This document shows, one piece after another, positions 1-10,545 of a stretch of 64,000 nt of DNA (positions are counted from its first letter, which is position 1; the number at the start of each line of letters is the position of its first letter). This DNA comes from Hoeflea sp. (GTDB lineage: Bacteria > Pseudomonadota > Alphaproteobacteria > Rhizobiales > Rhizobiaceae): positions 248,001 through 312,000 of the forward strand of contig NZ_NVXQ01000001.1 of NCBI RefSeq assembly GCF_002733955.1, written 5' to 3'. The notes below the pieces were generated by a model. It did not search any database. It saw nothing but the letters and a program-made list of their open reading frames with translations, and was not told where the DNA came from. The position numbers and the translations under genes were made by a program.

Positions 1-711
1 CTCGGCGGATCCAATGCTCGCGGCTACCTTGGTATTGATCAGCTGCTCCGGGACGGCGCCGGTGTAGAGATGATCAGTCTGATATAGCGTCGGGGAATGT
101 ATGACTGCAGCCTTGAACAGGCCAGGTTCAGTCGACATTGCCGATAAGGCGAGCGTTCCACCGGTTCCAGATCCGAGCACCGCCAGCGCTGCAGGGTCCG
201 CGATCCCCTGCCTGATAAGCTCGTGGGCTTCATGCAAGACAGTGGTCTCGGTGCAGCTGCCGTAGGTGCCGAATATTCCATCCCCTGCAGCCTCTACGGT
301 CGTGTTGATGTCGCGGCAATCGATCTGCAGCACGACGTATCCGCGGTTGACCAGAAACCGGACAGTCTCGGCGATGTCAGGTCCATAGGTGCCCGAAGCC
401 CCGCACTCGATCAGCACAACTGTTGGCAGTGGTCCCGGGATCGAATGGTCAAGCGGAATGGTCAGGCGTGGTCTGAAGCTGCTCTCCGCAGCTTTGCCCG
501 GTTGCCAGGCGACTGTCGTTGCCGGGCCGAGCAGTGCTGAGTGGTCCGGAAAGCTGTCCGAAGCGGCAAACATCTCATGCAGCGGGATCAGTTCCGGCAA
601 GACCGCTGTTTTCAAGCCTGAATGTCGGGCTTGCTGGTCTCTGCTCACAAGGACATAGAGGATCAGGAAAGATGCGAGAGATGCAACTGTCAGCACGAGT
701 AGCTTCTTCAC
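1..711 (-). CDS. S9 prolyl-oligopeptidase-like alpha/beta hydrolase, N-terminal part, cut by window edge
   Basis: The reading frame is open from a GTG at 709-711 to the window edge, 237 codons without a stop. An AAGGGAG ribosome binding site lies about 7 bases upstream. The protein starts KKLLVLTVASLASFLILYVL, a single membrane anchor or signal. It continues into an alpha/beta-hydrolase fold: a strand VVLIECG, then RGYVVLQIDCR, then AVLGSGTGGTLAL followed by EPGLFKAAV. This order matches the peptidase S9 family, where the nucleophile elbow reads GGSxGG. Here the motif aligns as G-S-G-T-G-G, so the catalytic serine position (codon 166-168, residue 182) is glycine. The rest of the domain lies outside the window. 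S9-like fold is likely from the motif order; activity is doubtful. Confidence 0.6.
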   Translation of the reverse strand, partial: MKKLLVLTVASLASFLILYVLVSRDQQARHSGLKTAVLPELIPLHEMFAASDSFPDHSALLGPATTVAWQPGKAAESSFRPRLTIPLDHSIPGPLPTVVLIECGASGTYGPDIAETVRFLVNRGYVVLQIDCRDINTTVEAAGDGIFGTYGSCTETTVLHEAHELIRQGIADPAALAVLGSGTGGTLALSAMSTEPGLFKAAVIHSPTLYQTDHLYTGAVPEQLINTKVAASIGSAE

Positions 712-2750
<2,039 letters not shown>

Positions 2751-2751
<1 letters not shown>

Positions 2752-3359
2752 TGCAATGGCGATGGCCCGGCTGGCTGCTTTGTGCGCTGACAGCCGGGCT
2801 TTTCGCCTGGATCTTCTTTGTCGAGATACCGCCCATCACTGCTCTGATTGACGGCATGAAACTGCCTGATCAGGTGCTGCTGGGGTATGATGATCAAGGG
2901 GCCCGCGCCTTGTTCGGGGCTTTCCAGGCTGATCGCTTGGCTGCCGAGGCGCAGGGCAGGCCGAGTGCCTCGCGGGCCTACCTGACATTGCATGCCGGAT
3001 ATGATCTGGTGCTTCCACCTCTTCTGGCTGCCAGTCTCGCATTCTGTGCTTTTGCTGCATTGGGAAAGCCTGCGCATTCCAGCCGGAGGCTGTCCCTCGC
3101 TAGCATAGGCTTTGGCTTGGTGCTGGCGTCGTCATTCACCTATCTGGTCAGTGACGTCATCGAAAACCACATAGCTGATGCAATGTTTGGGCCCGATGCA
3201 TTGCATCTGGCTTTCAACCAGGATTTGGTCTTTGTGCTGCAGGCGCTGACCCGCAGCAAATTCGCCAGCCTGGCGCTGGCCTTTGTGTTCACCGCCGCTC
3301 TTTGGTTCTGGCGGTGGAAACACCGCCTGCGAGACACCAGGCCGGAGATGGAAACCTGA
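2751..3359 (+). CDS. Hypothetical integral membrane protein
   Basis: This 202-residue protein has about four hydrophobic segments: near residues 5-25, 85-105, 115-135 and 170-190. Its end is basic (WRWKHRLRDTR). I do not recognise a named family. The ATG shares its A with the guaB stop codon, so it is very likely translated by coupling to guaB. The first loop carries a conserved-looking stretch LLGYDDQGARALF. Small coupled membrane proteins after guaB occur in some rhizobia, but no function can be inferred. Confidence 0.8.
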
Positions 3360-3429
3360 GCCTGCCTTGCCGTTGACCTGAATGCGGTCTAGGGAAGGTT
3401 TCAATTCAGCAACCCGGGGCTATTGAACC

Positions 3430-3843
3430 ATGACTTCTTCCACCGCGATCTTCTGGCCGGTTCTGGCCCAGGTACTTCTGATCTACGTAGTCTATCTCAC
3501 GGTCTCTGCGCGCCGCATTGGTGCAATCAAGGCCGGAACGGCCAAGCCGTCGGATTTCAAGGTTCCGGCAATCGAGCCTGAACCCAGTGCAACCGCTGTT
3601 CGCAACCTGTCCAACCAGTTCGAATTGCCGGTGCTGTTTTTTGCGGCCTGCCTGTCGCTCTATGTCACTGGTGCGGCGGGGACAGCAGCCCTTGTCGCAG
3701 CCTGGGCCTTCGTGCTGGTCCGGGTGGTGCACGCCTATGTTCATCTGACGAGCAACAGGGTGCTTCTCCGCCGCCGGCTGTTCATTGTCAGCCTCGCCGT
3801 CAATCTGGTGCAGTGGCTGCTTCTGGCCATCCACATCGCCTGA
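3430..3843 (+). CDS. MAPEG family membrane protein
   Basis: The 137-residue product has four predicted transmembrane helices: ILIYVVYLTV, VLFFAACLSLYV, LVAAWAFVLVRVVHAY and FIVSLAVNLVQWLLLAI. The pattern RNLSNQFELPVLFF followed by VRVVHAYVH is typical of the MAPEG fold (membrane-associated eicosanoid and glutathione metabolism; PF01124). Bacterial members are often called glutathione-transferase-like, but their substrates are mostly unknown. It converges with the next gene, leaving only 12 bases between the stops and no obvious terminator. Confidence 0.85.
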   Translation: MTSSTAIFWPVLAQVLLIYVVYLTVSARRIGAIKAGTAKPSDFKVPAIEPEPSATAVRNLSNQFELPVLFFAACLSLYVTGAAGTAALVAAWAFVLVRVVHAYVHLTSNRVLLRRRLFIVSLAVNLVQWLLLAIHIA

Positions 3844-3855
3844 GCCACACCCCTT

Positions 3856-4962
3856 CTACATCTTGCGCGGATCCTGGCCCGCGGCGACGGCATCGAGGTA
3901 GTGATCCGAGAAATCGGTCCTGATTTCGCACCACAAAAGATTGTGGTCGGAGAGCTGATGCTTGCGGTAATAACGCCGGAAATAGTCCATCGCCTTGTCT
4001 TCGCTGCGTGGTGCCCCATCCCTGCCGTGGCTGATCTTCTTGATTGCGGAATGTGTCGCATAATGTTCCGCATCCTCGCTGCGATAGACGCTGTCGAAGA
4101 TATTGAGAACGCCGGAGGCTCCGAGTTTGACCCGCTTTTCGGCAAGCTTGAAGACGATCTGGTCGTAGTGGTGCTTGCCGGACAGGCTGGTGGCGGCATC
4201 GCGTATGCCGTCGGTGGTGACGAAGCCCGCATCGAGCAAGGCCGTCATGGTCCGGTGCTCCGGGCTGATGATGTTGAAATCCCCCAGAAGGATCATGTTG
4301 GCGTCAGATCCGGTGCTGCGTTTTTCCGCCTTCTGCACATCGGCGAGAAACTTCGCAACCTTCTCGATTTCAGCGCGGCGCAGCTCCATCTCGGGAGAGC
4401 TGTCCGCTGACTTGCCGTAGTAGATGTGAACCGTGCAGAGCTTGAACCGGAACCATCCGGACTGGAACGTCACCGCGAAGGGTGTACGGGCGAACTGCAG
4501 CTTGCGGGTTGCATTCTGCTGGTCCGGCGCAACGATCTCCTGGCCTTCGGGCAGTACGACTTCGCCAGCTTCGCGCAGGAACCGGACCTTGGCCTTGCGG
4601 TAGACAAAGGCCAGGCGTTCGCGGTTGCCGCTGGCATCGGTGAGGATGTAATCCCAGTCACTGCCGAGATAGCGTTGCATCAGCAGCTCGAACTTGCGCA
4701 GGTCATGATTGACCTCCTGGATCGCAACCAGATCGAAATGATCGATGATCTCGGCGATGTAGAGCAGCGATTCCGTGGTCCGGTCATAGGCCCCGCCGTC
4801 GGAAAAATGCATGATGTTCCAGGTTGCCAGCCGCAGCGATCCGTCGTCTGTGTGGGCGTGGATGTCCGCATCAAGCTGTGCTTTGAGCGCTTTCAGCCGC
4901 TCTGCCACGAAGGCTCTGTGCTCATCGGGCTTGATGTAGCGGATGGATGAAATGAACGTCAT
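3856..4962 (-). CDS. Endonuclease/exonuclease/phosphatase (EEP) family protein
   Basis: The 368-residue protein carries the metal-dependent EEP fold shared by DNase I, exonuclease III and inositol phosphatases. Motifs occur in order: WNI (48-50), QE (82-83, metal glutamate), H179, GDFN (227-230) and SDH (338-340). There is no signal peptide. I chose ATG 4962 because GAGAGGA lies six bases upstream of it; an ATG six bases earlier would overlap that site. The family cannot tell nuclease from phosphatase, so the substrate is unknown. Confidence 0.85.
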   Translation of the reverse strand: MTFISSIRYIKPDEHRAFVAERLKALKAQLDADIHAHTDDGSLRLATWNIMHFSDGGAYDRTTESLLYIAEIIDHFDLVAIQEVNHDLRKFELLMQRYLGSDWDYILTDASGNRERLAFVYRKAKVRFLREAGEVVLPEGQEIVAPDQQNATRKLQFARTPFAVTFQSGWFRFKLCTVHIYYGKSADSSPEMELRRAEIEKVAKFLADVQKAEKRSTGSDANMILLGDFNIISPEHRTMTALLDAGFVTTDGIRDAATSLSGKHHYDQIVFKLAEKRVKLGASGVLNIFDSVYRSEDAEHYATHSAIKKISHGRDGAPRSEDKAMDYFRRYYRKHQLSDHNLLWCEIRTDFSDHYLDAVAAGQDPRKM

Positions 4963-5103
4963 GGACATTTCCTCTCTCGGCTCTTGGCCACCAGAGTATA
5001 GCCCAATTCGGCAACGATGTAAGTTTGCCGCAGCCGCGCCCTGGCGGCGCCCGATGTCGGTCAAGGCAACGCCGATCGGCTGCCGACAATCAGCAGTCTT
5101 TCG

Positions 5104-6057
5104 CTACCAGGCTGGTGTCACTGCAAGATCGGGGCGCATGCGCATGTCCCGGCGCGAGGAGGACCCCGACGCAGACGCTTTCTCTTCTGACCCGACCGGC
5201 GTGATGTTGTCGAGGCTGGCGGCGATGTGACCGCAGATCGCGTTGACCAGGGCCGACGGCGCGCCCGGTCTTTTCATAAGCCCGATCTGTGCCGGCTGAA
5301 GCGCCGGAAAACCATCGGCCGGCGAGAGGATGCGCATGCCCGGGCGAACCGCGCATTCCGGCAGCAGCGAAACCGCAAGGCCCGATAGCACGGCGGAGGC
5401 GACCACGGTGGCGGACCAGCTGGTAAACAGCACCTGGTAATCACGGCCCGCTGAATCCAGCGCCGAGCAGGCGAGGTTCCGCCACAAGCAGGAGCGTCGG
5501 CCGACGGCGAGGGGGACCACCGGGTTTTCATGCACCGTGTGGTTCATCGACGTCACCCAGTACAGCGGTTCGGTCCGCACAACTTCCGAGGACCGGGCGC
5601 GCGGATTGTGGGTCACCAGCGCGACATCGAGCTCACCGCGGGCCAAGCGGGCGGCCAGCTCTCCTGACGGTTCGCATTCGATGTAGAGTTCGACATTCGG
5701 ATTGGTCTTGGCAAAGCGGGCTATGATCGCCGGCATGTAGCGGTCGGCATAGTCATCCGGCGTGCCGATCCGGATGGATCCTTCGAGTTGCTGATCGTCA
5801 AAGGCCGCGATGGTTTCGTTGTTGAGCCGGATGATGCGCCGCGCATAGCCGAGCATGCGTTCGCCGTCTTCACTCAACCGGTTGAGCCTGCCATCGCGAA
5901 TGAACAGGGTCTTGCCAACCCGCTCCTCGAGCCGGCGCATCTGCATCGAGACCGCACTCTGGGTCTTGAACACCTTGTCCGCCGCCCGGGTAAAGCTGCC
6001 GGTGTCGACAATGGCGACGAAGGTCTGCAACTGGTCAATATCAAGTGGCGCGGGCAT
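5104..6057 (-). CDS. LysR-type transcriptional regulator
   Basis: The 317-residue product has an N-terminal winged helix-turn-helix (about residues 7-66: LQTFVAIVDTGSFTRAADKV then QSAVSMQMRRLE). A periplasmic-binding-like effector domain follows (IRIGTPDDYADRYMP). The C-terminal tail (SSSRRDMRMRPD) looks poorly conserved. It is divergent from a DUF1127 gene with 145 bases between, which suggests it may regulate that gene and itself. The inducer is unknown. Confidence 0.9.
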   Translation of the reverse strand: MPAPLDIDQLQTFVAIVDTGSFTRAADKVFKTQSAVSMQMRRLEERVGKTLFIRDGRLNRLSEDGERMLGYARRIIRLNNETIAAFDDQQLEGSIRIGTPDDYADRYMPAIIARFAKTNPNVELYIECEPSGELAARLARGELDVALVTHNPRARSSEVVRTEPLYWVTSMNHTVHENPVVPLAVGRRSCLWRNLACSALDSAGRDYQVLFTSWSATVVASAVLSGLAVSLLPECAVRPGMRILSPADGFPALQPAQIGLMKRPGAPSALVNAICGHIAASLDNITPVGSEEKASASGSSSRRDMRMRPDLAVTPAW

Positions 6058-6068
6058 CTCGGCATCCT

Positions 6069-6083
6069 ATCAATAGTTCTGAT
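6069..6083. promoter_or_regulatory. Possible LysR-type operator
   Basis: The sequence ATCAATAGTTCTGAT has inverted arms ATCA/TGAT and fits a T-N11-A LysR box. It lies between the divergent LysR gene and the DUF1127 gene, close to the lysR start. This rests on pattern and position only. Confidence 0.35.
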
Positions 6084-6202
6084 GATAAGGATTAGAAACA
6101 TTCGCTGGTATGATCAATCGTTTTTTGAGAAACCGATACTGCAAGTAGGGTTTTGCGCCGCCGCCCACTCGAACGGCGCTGATACAGTCAAGGAACACCG
6201 CA

Positions 6203-6484
6203 ATGAACGCCCGCAGTTTCACGGCCGCCCGGCCGGCTGTCCGTACGTTGAGTTTCGGCTCAGTCGTCCAGAACATCCTTTTCGCCCTTGTTGGCAAGAC
6301 GCGCGCGGTAACCACTGCCCTGTTCAACCGTCGTCAGGCTCACAGGCTTGATCACCTCTCGGATCGGGAATTGTCAGACATCGGTCTGACCCGCGAGGAT
6401 CTGCGTCATGGGTTTTCGATGCCGCTCACGAAAGATCCGACCGTGGAACTGGCTCGCCGCGCCCGCCTCAACAGCTACGTCTGA
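6203..6484 (+). CDS. DUF1127 domain protein
   Basis: The 93-residue protein has a DUF1127 signature near its end: RRQAHRLDHLSDRELSDIGLTREDL, about residues 43-67. These small basic proteins are common in Rhizobiales. Some act on RNA or on phosphate and amine responses, but the role of this one is unknown. An AAGGAACACCGCA ribosome binding site precedes the ATG. A hairpin terminator follows at 6534. Confidence 0.85.
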   Translation: MNARSFTAARPAVRTLSFGSVVQNILFALVGKTRAVTTALFNRRQAHRLDHLSDRELSDIGLTREDLRHGFSMPLTKDPTVELARRARLNSYV

Positions 6485-6533
6485 TCCGCACCCCGAGGTC
6501 CCCTGCGGGATACTGCCCTGTGTCCCGCCTTTA

Positions 6534-6578
6534 CCCGGTCGCTGCATGCTCTCGTCGAGCAGGCACGGCCGGGCTTTT
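6534..6578 (+). terminator. Probable terminator after DUF1127 gene
   Basis: Outer arms CCCGG (6534-6538) and CCGGG (6569-6573) enclose an inner TGCTC/GAGCA stem; CTTTT follows. The stem is imperfect, but orientation and distance fit the end of the DUF1127 transcript. Confidence 0.5.
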
Positions 6579-6618
6579 CCTTGCAGCCGTCTATGGCAGT
6601 TGAACCGGCTTCGGGAGT

Positions 6619-7503
6619 CTAGCGCTGCTGCTTCATGCCCTGAAGATACTGGTCGAAGATCGATTCCATGTTCTTCTGGTAGCCCTTCTGGACTTCCTTG
6701 CCGGAGTCGAACATCTGCCCGAACAGATCGTCATAGGGGTTGCGTGGGCGTCCCGATGGCATGCGATCGGGTTCGGGCGGCTGCTCCGGTTCGGGGGCTT
6801 GCCGAGCCTGGCCACCACCCATCGCACCGCCTATCATGTCCTGGAAGATCTGACCCAGCGGGTTGTTGGCAAACGGATTGTCAGCGCCCCTGGGGGCCTG
6901 TTGCTGCGGTGCGCCGCCAAACATGCCCTCGAGGATCTGTCCCAGCGGATTGTCCATCGGCGAAGCCTTGGGCGTCGGTTTTGCCCTTGCACCGCCCATT
7001 CCCTGACGCATCATCTCGGAGATCAGGTCGCCAATCGGGTTGGCGCCACCCATGGCGCTGGACTGAGCATGGCTGGCTGCTTGTCCGGTCGACTGCTTGA
7101 ACAGGCCGCCCATGATCGCGGTGGCGAGCACCGGCAGCATCTGCTTGTAGATTTCCTGGCCGATCCCGGTGGCGGCTTCGGCCTGGGCCGCAACGGCCCG
7201 GCTGACCTCCTTGGAGCCGAAGATGTGGCCCAGAATTCCATTGCCTTCCTGCATGCCTTGCGGGCTGAAGGCATTCTGCATGTTGTCGAAATACTGCGCA
7301 TGGTTGCCGCCGGCCAGCGCCGACAGGAAGTTGGACATGTCCATGGGGTTCGACACGTTCCGCTTCAAACCGGTGGAAAAGGCCGGCATCAAGGCTGCCA
7401 TCGCCTGATCCATCTGTGCCTCGTTCAAGCCGAACTGTCTTGCCATTGCGCGCAAGGCTTCGCCGTTCTGCGCATTCATCATCATGTCGTAAAGCGGCAT
7501 CAT
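6619..7503 (-). CDS. DUF937 domain protein
   Basis: The 294-residue product starts MMPLYDMMMNAQNGEALRA and continues FGLNEAQMDQAMAALMPAF, the DUF937 (YidB-like) helical repeat region, about residues 1-150. The C-terminal half is proline-, glycine- and glutamine-rich (PQQQAPRG, MGGGQARQAPEPEQPPEP) and probably disordered; it ends FDQYLQGMKQQR. There is no signal peptide. I chose the ATG at 7503, which follows a GGAGGAGAG site, over an upstream ATG. The molecular role of this family is unknown. Confidence 0.8.
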   Translation of the reverse strand: MMPLYDMMMNAQNGEALRAMARQFGLNEAQMDQAMAALMPAFSTGLKRNVSNPMDMSNFLSALAGGNHAQYFDNMQNAFSPQGMQEGNGILGHIFGSKEVSRAVAAQAEAATGIGQEIYKQMLPVLATAIMGGLFKQSTGQAASHAQSSAMGGANPIGDLISEMMRQGMGGARAKPTPKASPMDNPLGQILEGMFGGAPQQQAPRGADNPFANNPLGQIFQDMIGGAMGGGQARQAPEPEQPPEPDRMPSGRPRNPYDDLFGQMFDSGKEVQKGYQKNMESIFDQYLQGMKQQR

Positions 7504-7626
7504 CGGACTGTGTCTCTCCTCCATGACCCCAAGGGGCTTGAGCAAAGACTATACCGCCCGGAGCTGTGTGCCTAGGGCAGTCCAGCGTCTTCCGAGGGCA
7601 GGCTCCCCATAGGGGCGTCCGGATGT

Positions 7627-9000
7627 TCAGTAAGCGTAATCGACAAACACCGGGTCAACCGATCCGTTCCAGCGGCCGTTGTAGAGCGCCAGCATTTCCT
7701 CGGCCAGCGTCGTTCCGCGGGCAATGCTTTCCTCGAGCGGCGCCAGGAAATGGCTTTCGTCATTGTCCTCGGAGTTGAAGGCAGCCCGGTTGACCAGTCC
7801 GCGCCGAGAGATGCCCAGCACCTCGCGGCCGATCTCGCGCAACGACTGGCCGTTGATCTTTGCGTTCAGCCCTTCGCGCGGCGTGGTGTCGCGAAGGGAG
7901 TTGACCTCTTCCAGGCTCCAGTCGCGGGTCAGCGTGAGCGCATCCTGAATGGCGCTTTCATCATAAAGCAGGCCGACCCAGAATGCCGGCAGCGCACAGA
8001 TTCGCCGCCACGGCCCGCCATCGGCGCCACGCATCTCGATGAAGCGCTTCAGCCGTGCGTCGGGGAACAATGTGCCCAGATGGTTGGTCCAGTCACCCAT
8101 GGTCGGCATCGGCTGCGCCAGTTCGCCCTTGAGTGCTCCGTTCATGAACTGCCGGAACGTGACATGGGTGGCTTCATGATACTTGCCGTCGCGCAGGATG
8201 AAGTACATCGGCACATCAAGCGCCCACTCGACATAATCCATGAAGCCGAAATCATCGGAATAGACGAACGGCAATTGACCCGAGCGCTGGTTGTCGGTGT
8301 CGCGCCAGATGTCACCGCGCCAGGACACCAGCCCATTGGGCTTGCCTTCGGTAAAGGGTGACGCCGCGAACAGGGCGGTTGCCAGTGGCTGCAGCTTCAT
8401 GCCGAGCTGCATCTTGCGCCGCATGTCGGCTTCTGAAGCGAAATCGAGATTCACCTGGATCGTGCAGGTCCGGTACATCATGTCGAGGCCCTGGCTGCCG
8501 ACCTTCGGCATGTAGCGGGTCATGATGTCGTAGCGCGATTTCGGCATTTTCGGGGTTTCGGCCAGTGACCAGGCCGGGCTTCCGCCCATGCCGAGAAACC
8601 GGATGCCAAGCGGTTCGGCGATTTCCTGCAACTGCGCCAGATGCGCGTTGGATTCGCGGCAGGTCTGGTGAATGGTCTCAAGCGGCGCGCCCGACAGCTC
8701 GAATTGCCCGCCTGGCTCGAGACTGATGGCGCCGGCGCCGGTCGGCTCGACAAGGCCGATGATCTTCCCCGCGTCGATAATCGGCTCCCAGCCAAGCGTC
8801 GAGGCCATGCCCTCCAGCAGAGCCTTGATCGAACGCTCGCCTTCATAGGGAACCGGCTCATGCGAATCGGTGAAGAACACGAACTTTTCGTGTTCCGTGC
8901 CAATCCGCCACTTGTCCTGCGGTTTGCAGCCTGCAGCCATCCAGCCCGCGAGCTCTTCAGTCGAACTGATCGGGGTGTCGTCGGTTGTGTCGCGCGCCAT
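7627..9000 (-). CDS. gshA: Glutamate-cysteine ligase
   Basis: GshA joins L-glutamate and L-cysteine with ATP, the first and rate-limiting step of glutathione synthesis, in the cytoplasm. The 457-residue protein belongs to the plant/alphaproteobacterial (GCS2-like) type. Visible features are IGTEHEKFVF near residue 38, QFELSGAPLETIHQT near 125, and MYRTCTIQVNLDF, and it has the usual length. AAAGGG precedes the start. It lies downstream of rsmE on the same strand; that neighbourhood recurs in rhizobia. GshA activity also supports the Kef/VOC operon further along. Confidence 0.95.
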   Translation of the reverse strand: MARDTTDDTPISSTEELAGWMAAGCKPQDKWRIGTEHEKFVFFTDSHEPVPYEGERSIKALLEGMASTLGWEPIIDAGKIIGLVEPTGAGAISLEPGGQFELSGAPLETIHQTCRESNAHLAQLQEIAEPLGIRFLGMGGSPAWSLAETPKMPKSRYDIMTRYMPKVGSQGLDMMYRTCTIQVNLDFASEADMRRKMQLGMKLQPLATALFAASPFTEGKPNGLVSWRGDIWRDTDNQRSGQLPFVYSDDFGFMDYVEWALDVPMYFILRDGKYHEATHVTFRQFMNGALKGELAQPMPTMGDWTNHLGTLFPDARLKRFIEMRGADGGPWRRICALPAFWVGLLYDESAIQDALTLTRDWSLEEVNSLRDTTPREGLNAKINGQSLREIGREVLGISRRGLVNRAAFNSEDNDESHFLAPLEESIARGTTLAEEMLALYNGRWNGSVDPVFVDYAY

Positions 9001-9139
9001 GTCTGGCCCTTTTTCATCTCATAGGCGCGATCTGAAACCACGCATCCTGATGCTGATTGGACCGGAACCGGTCCGCCATGCAAGCAAAAATCCTTGATCT
9101 CGAGATCAAACAAGATTGATCCCTTGGGCTCAACCTGTC

Positions 9140-9874
9140 CTACCAGTCACCTATTGTCATCTGCACGGCGGTCAAGGCTGCGACTGCAGCCGTGTCGGCA
9201 CGCAGGATGCGCGGCCCCAGCGGGATCGGTGTCACGAAGGGCAGGGCGGTGAGTATCTCACGCTCCCTTTCCGAAAAGCCTCCCTCAGGCCCGACCAGCA
9301 GCGCCAGATCGCGTTCGGTGATGCGTGACAGGATCCCGGTCGGATTGTTGCCGGCCTGGCTTTCATTGCAGAATATGATCCGCCGCGCCGGATCCCAGTC
9401 CGATAGCAGCGCCTCGAGCTTCACCGCTTCCGCCAATTCCGGGATCGCAAGATTGCCGCACTGCTCGGCGGCTTCAAGAATGTTGGCCTCCAGCCGCGCG
9501 GCATTGACCTTGTGCAGCTGGGTGTGGTCGGTGAACACCGGCGTGATCCTGCCGACGCCCATCTCGGTCGCCTTCTGCACCAGATAGTCCAGCCGCCCGA
9601 CCTTGAGCGGCGCAAACAGGAAATCAAGCCGCGGCCGCGGATCCTGCTCGCGGGTCTGCGCCCCGATCATGAGACTTGCCGCCTTGCGGCCCTCCGGTCT
9701 CAATGTTGCACCGTGCTCGCCGTCGCGGCCATTGAACACCAGTACCTCGGCCCCATCACCAAGCCGCAGCACTGTCATCAGGTAATGCGCCTGCTCGCGG
9801 CCAAGCGGCACAACCGCGCCTTCGGCAAGGGACGCATCGAGATAAAGCCGTTGAAGTTTGTAGTTTGCGCGCAT
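9140..9874 (-). CDS. rsmE: 16S rRNA (uracil(1498)-N3)-methyltransferase
   Basis: RsmE methylates U1498 of 16S rRNA in the 30S subunit using SAM. The 244-residue product has an N-terminal PUA-like part (LQRLYLD, HYLMTVLRLGDG) and a C-terminal SPOUT knot. The knot motifs LLVGPEGGFSEREREIL and LGPRILRADTA are typical of RsmE. I chose ATG 9874 because a longer frame upstream runs into the preceding gene and reads unlike RsmE. It lies 31 bases after the unknown gene at 9906 and probably shares its transcript. Confidence 0.95.
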   Translation of the reverse strand: MRANYKLQRLYLDASLAEGAVVPLGREQAHYLMTVLRLGDGAEVLVFNGRDGEHGATLRPEGRKAASLMIGAQTREQDPRPRLDFLFAPLKVGRLDYLVQKATEMGVGRITPVFTDHTQLHKVNAARLEANILEAAEQCGNLAIPELAEAVKLEALLSDWDPARRIIFCNESQAGNNPTGILSRITERDLALLVGPEGGFSEREREILTALPFVTPIPLGPRILRADTAAVAALTAVQMTIGDW

Positions 9875-9905
9875 TCGGGTCTTCTTGCTCAAGCCGTTTC
9901 GAAGA

Positions 9906-10544
9906 TCAAGTGGCCGGCTTCCACGCCCGTGAATGAAACGCGGGCCGGTATCCGTGCCCCAAGGCCGCAACCGTCAAAGGCGGGGTGGCGAGACGGACCG
10001 GATCGCCGGATAGCGCATCAGCATCCAGCGGCGCGCCATAGCCTTCGAATGACCAGGGCAGCAGCCTGCCGCCGAGCAACGCGTAATGCGTATTGCCCTG
10101 GCCGATCATCACCCCATCGGGAAGCGACGAGAGTGCATCCCGGGCAACCTGGCGCTCGGGCGCGTCCGGTTTGCGCTTGCGCTCAACCGCCAGCAGCGCA
10201 TCGATGGCTGGTGCGGATAGTCGGGGTTCTGACCGGCTCTTTCCCATTGCTTCGGCAAAGGCGAGCGCGTCTTGCCGCCGGCATTCGAAACAGGGGCGAT
10301 GCCCGGCTGCCAGCGCGGTGACTTCGTCGAGAAAGAACAGTTCGGTGTAGCTGTTGGGCTGCATCAGCTTTCGGCGGCGCCCCTTGAATTCTGTCACGCA
10401 GACAAGCCACGCTCTGCCTTTCTGGTGCCGCACAATCTGCTGGTCCGTATCATGCAGGACGCCGCCACGGTTGCCCATGAACTCCCCGCGTGCCGGATGA
10501 ATGCAGATATTGCCCGCCGGGTCGACCCTGTTCTGAAACGGCAT
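9906..10544 (-). CDS. Conserved hypothetical protein with CxxC motif
   Basis: The 212-residue protein is not one I can name. A short cysteine motif, HRPCFECRRQDA, lies near residues 82-93 and resembles a half zinc site such as the one in Ada. LVCVTEFKGRRRKLM, ELFFLDEVTALAAGHRP and LPDGVMIG lie around it. It starts one base after the lysE-like stop (TGAGATG), so it is translationally coupled, and runs on into rsmE and gshA. There is no signal peptide or membrane span. Its position suggests a housekeeping rather than accessory role. Confidence 0.75.
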   Translation of the reverse strand: MPFQNRVDPAGNICIHPARGEFMGNRGGVLHDTDQQIVRHQKGRAWLVCVTEFKGRRRKLMQPNSYTELFFLDEVTALAAGHRPCFECRRQDALAFAEAMGKSRSEPRLSAPAIDALLAVERKRKPDAPERQVARDALSSLPDGVMIGQGNTHYALLGGRLLPWSFEGYGAPLDADALSGDPVRLATPPLTVAALGHGYRPAFHSRAWKPAT

Positions 10545-10545
10545 C

